From contig OX326959.1 of NCBI GenBank assembly GCA_946800325.1, forward strand, positions 5,662,501 through 5,726,500: a stretch of 64,000 nt of DNA. The letters run 5' to 3'. The stretch comes from Luzula sylvatica. Taxonomy: Eukaryota; Streptophyta; Magnoliopsida; Poales; Juncaceae. The notes beneath the pieces were generated by a model that was not told the DNA's origin, made no database searches, and saw only the letters and a list, made by a program, of their open reading frames with translations. How positions within the stretch are numbered: position 1 is the first letter of the stretch; each line of letters starts with the position of its first letter. Shown here one piece after another: positions 59,586 through 64,000 of this stretch. A program made the position numbers and the translations under genes.

Positions 59586-60072
59586 TACATTGAATAATTC
59601 ATGGGCAATAAAATCAAATCTGGGTTATAACATACAAGCCCAATTATCAGAAATCAAATTTGGGTTATATTTAAGCCCTCATTTGCATTTGGAAATTGAA
59701 ATATCTACGGGTAAATAATAAAAAAACATATACAGATTTGATTCATGAAGATAAAATGAATGTGATAGGATGGTATAAACACATGAATTAATAACGAATG
59801 AATAGATCTATGTATGTATGTATGTAGTATAATGTTACATTAATTTAAAGGCATGTGGGGGGTTTGAAATTGAATTATTCCTCTTGTATTTATTTGAAGG
59901 GTAAAGTGTGATACAATTTGCTGTTTTAATTATGACTTTGTCGGTTTTAGCATACAAATTATTATTTCTACTTCTACAATCTATACAAATTATATTCAAG
60001 ATTAATACATTAGTATACTCATTCTTTTTTAACTTAACTACTGACTAAGAAATATAACTCGTGTATGTTTGT
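59586..60072. other. Intergenic, no gene seen
   Basis: AT-rich. ATCAAATTTGGGTTATA is repeated at 59610 and 59660, and short (ATGT)n occurs near 59810. Confidence 0.4.
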
Positions 60073-60080
60073 ATTATAGT

Positions 60081-60560
60081 CTATGTTGCACGAACACGAT
60101 ACGGGTATCGTATCCGACATGATACGGATATGGCAATACGCCAATTAAAAAAAAAAACATAGAATACGATACGTCTATTATATATAATATTTTATTAATT
60201 TATTAATTACAATTTATGTATTTAATATGTTTATGTATTATATATTTGACATAATATATGTTAAAATGTTGTTTTTACATAAATAACTTCATATTAAGTA
60301 AATGTTTATTATATATAATTATATATTTATATGTATTACTCATTTTGTTTTGATTTCAAATTTTTATTTTTATTTTTCAAGTATATTTATATATACGTCA
60401 GAAGTATCTGACAAGTATCCGAGAAGTATCCGTTATTATTTTGAAATAAAATATTCGAATACGCCACGTGGAATATCCGATACGTATCCGACGAGTATCG
60501 GTATCCGATACGACATCCGGTACGATACTGCTTGATTTTTGAAGCATTCGCGTAACATAG
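60081..60560. mobile_element. hAT-type MITE, CTATGTTG family, copy 4
   Basis: Starts CTATGTTGCACGAACACGAT, ends GCATTCGCGTAACATAG, flanked by ATTATAGT at 60073-60080 and 60561-60568 (perfect 8 bp). Arms iterate GTATCCGAYACG. Confidence 0.87.
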
Positions 60561-60568
60561 ATTATAGT

Positions 60569-61387
60569 ATATCACTTTGCCAATATAAACAATTCATTAT
60601 GGCAAAGGTAAGCATTTTTTTATTTCAATTTAAAAAATAGTTGACTAGGAATAAGAATGTGATCTGACACAAAATTAGGGATTTTAAGAATATTAAGTAA
60701 ATCAAAATACTATATTTTTTAATCATTTACGTAGAATAATATATTGTTTATTATGCATAGAGAACTTAATGCGCCACTAATCACGGCAAATAGTTTCTTC
60801 AATCAACATGTCATATTTACAATTCTACTGTATTTATTTTTTGCTTATATGTCCTTATTACATATTTTTCTTCTAAAAATTCAAATTATTGCTTTTAGAT
60901 TTAAAATTGTGTCCAGAAATAATGAAAGTCCCACGACCCGAAATACTACAAAATTACAGGTGAATTGAAAAAGACAATTCTGAATTAATTTGACGAAAAA
61001 GATCTCATGTTTGAACCAAATTCAAAATTTCAAACACAAATTGGACCCAAACAAAAATAATGGATAGCAAATTTAGAAGTTGTTAATTAAGTGACTTAAA
61101 AAATCGTCTCCAAAAATCGTCTCCTTAAATTGTGAAAAATAGCTAAATTTTATCTTCATTCATCCATGTAGATACTAAAACCAATTTACTAAATATTACA
61201 AAAATAATGTTGGACTAAAAAAGATCGATTTTTTTTTCCTTTTATATATTTGGACATCTAAAAGTGTACAATTATCACATGAAATATTTAAAAATTATTA
61301 ATTCAATGTTTCTTGTTAATTGGGATGTTAATTAAGTGCGTTAATTAGGGAATTGAGGATGTTGTGTTGAAATCTGATGGCAAGGTA
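60569..61387. other. Intergenic, no gene seen
   Basis: AT-rich, no repeats of note. A short open frame at 60744-60968 is not recognised. Confidence 0.4.
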
Positions 61388-61742
61388 GAATTTTTCTATG
61401 TATCCGTTCGGCAACACATGAAATAACGAAAGAGTGGAAGAGTGGAAGAAATATAATTTTATTTTATTCTAAGGGTGTTCGGTAGATTAAATGGTGGAAG
61501 AGTGAAAGTAAAAATTAAATTAATATTTTTTATTGAGAAAGATGAGAGACAGAGGAAGAGAAAAATTCTTCTATTTCATCTTCTTTCATTTTTCTCATGG
61601 AATAGAGTTAAACTAATTTATTCAACTTTCTTCCAATCTTGTTCGGCGTAATAAAATTATTTCTTGCATTATCATTTATTATTCCACTCTAATTCCATGT
61701 TGCAGCCCATATGAATTGGCCTCGCATAATGAAACGGGGCAT
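61388..61742. mobile_element. Small TIR element with GTTCGGCAACACATG end
   Basis: Left end CCGTTCGGCAACACATGAAA matches the complement of the right end of the composite insertion (14730-14755). The right end (complement GCCCCGTTTCATTATGCG) is only loosely similar. Internal words GTTCGGTAGATT and GTTCGGCGTAAT lie inverted around an AT-rich, purine/pyrimidine-mirrored centre. TSD not resolved; PIF/Harbinger or hAT are both possible. Confidence 0.5.
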
Positions 61743-62057
61743 TTACTAATGGCCATGAGCCTTCTACTTTTTTTTGTTGAGTAAATATTATTAATGAAAA
61801 CTTGACCAATTAAGTTAAGATCAATACAAAAAATATATATATATTCGTCATTGCCATTTTGTTTGATCCTTCAATATTAGAAGTCCCACAAATTGTCACT
61901 ATCACAAGTTCACAACTTATTAGATAAAAAAAAAAATTCTACATTTCTTGCATTAATTCCAATTTCCACAACAGGCTGCAAAAATCAACACCCTTCTCAC
62001 TAGCTCACTGACTCTCTCTCTCTCTCCATCACTCACACACACACACACACTTCCTTG
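61743..62057. promoter_or_regulatory. Upstream region of the dirigent gene
   Basis: AT-rich, then (CT)n and (CA)n tracts at about 62012-62050 directly before the TATA box. Pyrimidine-rich tracts near the start site are common in plant promoters. Confidence 0.45.
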
Positions 62058-62066
62058 TATATAAAT
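62058..62066 (+). promoter_or_regulatory. TATA box of the dirigent gene
   Basis: TATATAAAT in CTTGTATATAAATCACAG, about 62 bp before the ATG, leaving a short leader of about 30-35 bases. Confidence 0.7.
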
Positions 62067-62127
62067 CACAGCAATTCCCAAATCAGTTCAGCAACAAACT
62101 TAATACCTAATTAAACATATTCTCAAA

Positions 62128-62811
62128 ATGATTTCCTTCGAGTCCAAACCATTTTCGCCTCTTCTCTTGGTGTCAATCATCTTCTTCTTCAGCATCACGA
62201 CCTCGACGAGCTTCAATTTCCCTACCGAAAAGAAAACGCTTCTCCATTTCTTCTTCCACGAGAAAGCAAGTGGGCCCGAACAAACCTCGTTCATCGTTGC
62301 GGGCCCAAACATGACCTCCTACGTCCCTCAAGATATAACTGTTTACGACGATGCCATGAGAGAAACTGCAGACCCTAATTCCAAGCTAATTGGCAGGGTA
62401 TTGTTCATTATATCATTCAAGAAAAAAAACTATCAATAATAAATATCGTCAACAAAATTAAAATAAGGTTAATATTTTCAACAGGTTCAAGGTTTAGCTG
62501 CATTGGCAGACATGGCCGACATGTCGGCCACGACCGCTGAGAACTTCGTGTTCACGGAGGGAGAATTCAAAGGAAGTACGCTAACCATGGTAGGGAGGCT
62601 CCCCATGGCAGAGCTGGTAGCAGAAAGACCTATTGTTGGTGGAACCGGGAAATTCAGACTCGCGCGTGGATTTGGAATTACGAAAATGATTGAAGTGTCG
62701 GAGTCGGGTTTCATCGTGGAGTTCGATATCCATGTCCTTCATTATGGGATGGATGAATTGTCTATTTACTACAGCAGTAGTAAATCTGAACGTAATACAT
62801 TTCCTTTTTAA
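62128..62811 (+). CDS. Dirigent protein, two exons, intact
   Basis: Dirigent proteins are secreted beta-barrel proteins that steer stereoselective phenoxy-radical coupling in the apoplast (lignans, lignin). Exons 62128-62397 and 62485-62811 give 198 aa; the intron has GTATTG and AACAG borders, phase 0. N-terminal signal peptide: a hydrophobic core at about residues 10-28 (PLLLVSIIFFFSI). Dirigent signatures: LLHFFFHEKASGP, YDDAMRETADPNSKLIGRVQ, FVFTEGEFKGSTLTMVGR, VGGTGKFRLARGFG and DIHVLHYG near the C-terminus. A possible N-glycosylation site NMT is near residue 57. Start: first Met, placed directly before the signal sequence and after a TATA box. Most dirigent genes lack introns; this one has one of 87 bp. 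The substrate cannot be predicted. Confidence 0.92.
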
Positions 62812-62892
62812 GGATAATGTAGAAAAGGAAATATTATCTATAGTTTTGTTATTACCAAAGTGGAATATATAATGTAAACTTGTATGATGACA

Positions 62893-63417
62893 TAGTTGTT
62901 CAGTTCGCGAATAATACGCGTATAATTTACGATTAATTACATATTACGAATAATATACGTATTGACGTTCCCGTACTCAACCTGATCAATAATTCGCGTA
63001 TTTTACAATAATTTTTAAAAACCACGAATAATACACGTATTTCCGTATAATACGTTTTATTAGAAGAAAAATATTTTTTTTTTTAAATAAATAAAAAAAA
63101 CATAAATTTCCAAAAATGATTAAGAAAATCAAAATATCAATAATAATATATAAATTTATGATTTTGAACTAAAATAAATATTATTTAATAAAATAATTAT
63201 AATTTTGAATTATTTTTGGATAAATAAATGTACATTTTTGAAATTGCATCGTATTATGTAAAATAAACATAACTATAGACGAATAACCGAATTGACGAAT
63301 TATTAGCGTATTGCGTTTTATTTGACCGAATATTTGACCGACTTGAAAAACGTTTGATCCGAATTATACACGAACGTATTACGTACCGTATTATTCGCGT
63401 ATCACGAATGACTAACT
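62893..63417. mobile_element. MITE with iterated CGAATAATACG words
   Basis: Left TAGTTGTTCAGTTCGCGAAT then AATACGCG; right (complement) TAGTTAGTCATTCGTGATAC then GCGAATAATACGG. Words like AATAATACGCGTAT and CGTATTATTCG alternate along both arms around an AT-rich centre, the same design as the hAT MITEs. TSD not found. It begins about 80 bp after the dirigent stop and could supply its polyadenylation region. Confidence 0.55.
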
Positions 63418-64000
63418 AATTCGATGAGAAAATAAAGTTGGTCTGAAGCTTGTCAAGATATATATTTTTCTACTAAAGATGTAACTTACATATATAAATG
63501 GTTGTTTAATTACAAGCTCAAAGTTCTTGCCTCCGCAACTATTCATGTATTTATATAGTATTTTTTATTTCTCAAGTGATCTTCAATCAAAAAAATAACT
63601 TTCTTCTTTCTCCTCCTGGTTTTGGAAAATGTATTGTTTCCTATTGTGTCACTAATTAGTAAAACATTTCTAAAATAGAATACGTGACTTATAATTTATT
63701 GTATTTGCATAAAATTAAAGAGAAAATATACTTGGCCCTCCAAACTCATTGCAAGTTCCTTGATGAGTTGACAAAAAATGATTAGGTGAGTTAATTACTT
63801 ATTTTAATTGACTCAATTAATTATTAATTGACACGTTTAATTGACACGTTTATGCAAGAGACTATTTTAATTATGTATGCAAAAGAATATTCTATGAGTT
63901 TAATTTTCCGGTATGCGAAAAAAATTATTCTGCTAGTTCGACGAGCATATTTGAGTTTATGCAAGATGATATTCTACAAATATATTTTCAAAAATATTCT
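63418..64000. other. Intergenic, no gene seen
   Basis: AT-rich to the window edge. AATTGACACGTTTA is directly repeated near 63825-63850. Confidence 0.4.

Noticed and set aside
1..64000. tRNA, rRNA, organellar insertions and telomeric repeats
   Set aside because: No cloverleaf-type gene with A and B boxes, no rRNA core sequence and no TTTAGGG tract was noticed by eye. A tRNAscan or Infernal run would be needed to exclude short or decayed copies.

Overview
This is a stretch of plant nuclear genome, almost certainly a dicot. It is AT-rich, its genes have GT-AG introns, and it is dense with plant transposon families (Helitrons, MULEs, hAT-type MITEs, a LINE tail, a solo LTR). It carries an EXO70 exocyst gene, a dirigent gene and a FAR1-related relic. 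I cannot name the species. Nothing bacterial, viral or organellar is visible.

Only three host genes look real. Two are tandem copies of an EXO70A1-like exocyst gene on the minus strand. Copy 1 has exons 11 to 1 at 82-3847, and its last exon lies off the left edge. Copy 2 is complete: 12 exons at 34048-38008, 618 codons plus stop by my splice model. Behind each copy sit the last three exons of an unrecognised gene (4739-5148 and about 38977-39299). The third host gene is a two-exon dirigent gene at 62128-62811 on the plus strand. The duplicated block (about 1-6165 plus 14756-15257) returns at 34170-40222 plus 40430-40735, offset about 34.17 kb at its left end. Its upstream part returns a third time at 55215-56475 plus 58919-59050, without EXO70 exons nearby.

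The rest is mostly nested mobile DNA. At 6.17-14.75 kb a composite element holds two oppositely oriented Helitrons, a 3.2 kb MULE with a perfect 9-bp target-site duplication (TSD), and an intact-looking exon resembling an EGY2-type chloroplast S2P metalloprotease. At 19-31 kb there are three copies of an unclassified repeat arm with strongly GC-rich minisatellites, a MULE-like element carrying a 5'-truncated LINE, and two Helitron-like 3' ends facing each other across a palindrome. At 31.3-33.9 kb and 44.9-49.7 kb there are three more MULE-type elements, one nested in another. At 50.4-52.6 kb a solo LTR carries 18 imperfect GTCCGTTGTAACGGAC palindromes just upstream of its TATA box. A 677-bp hAT element with a perfect 8-bp TSD sits inside that LTR.

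Several MITE families share one design: terminal inverted repeats, often a perfect 8-bp TSD, and arms built from short iterated self-complementary words. A FAR1-related pseudogene with one in-frame stop lies in a 2.44 kb insertion at 56.5-58.9 kb. Its empty site is preserved in the other two copies of the duplicated block.

All calls rest on reading the sequence by eye. Exon borders were placed by splice consensus and by matching the family pattern from memory. No search or alignment was run.
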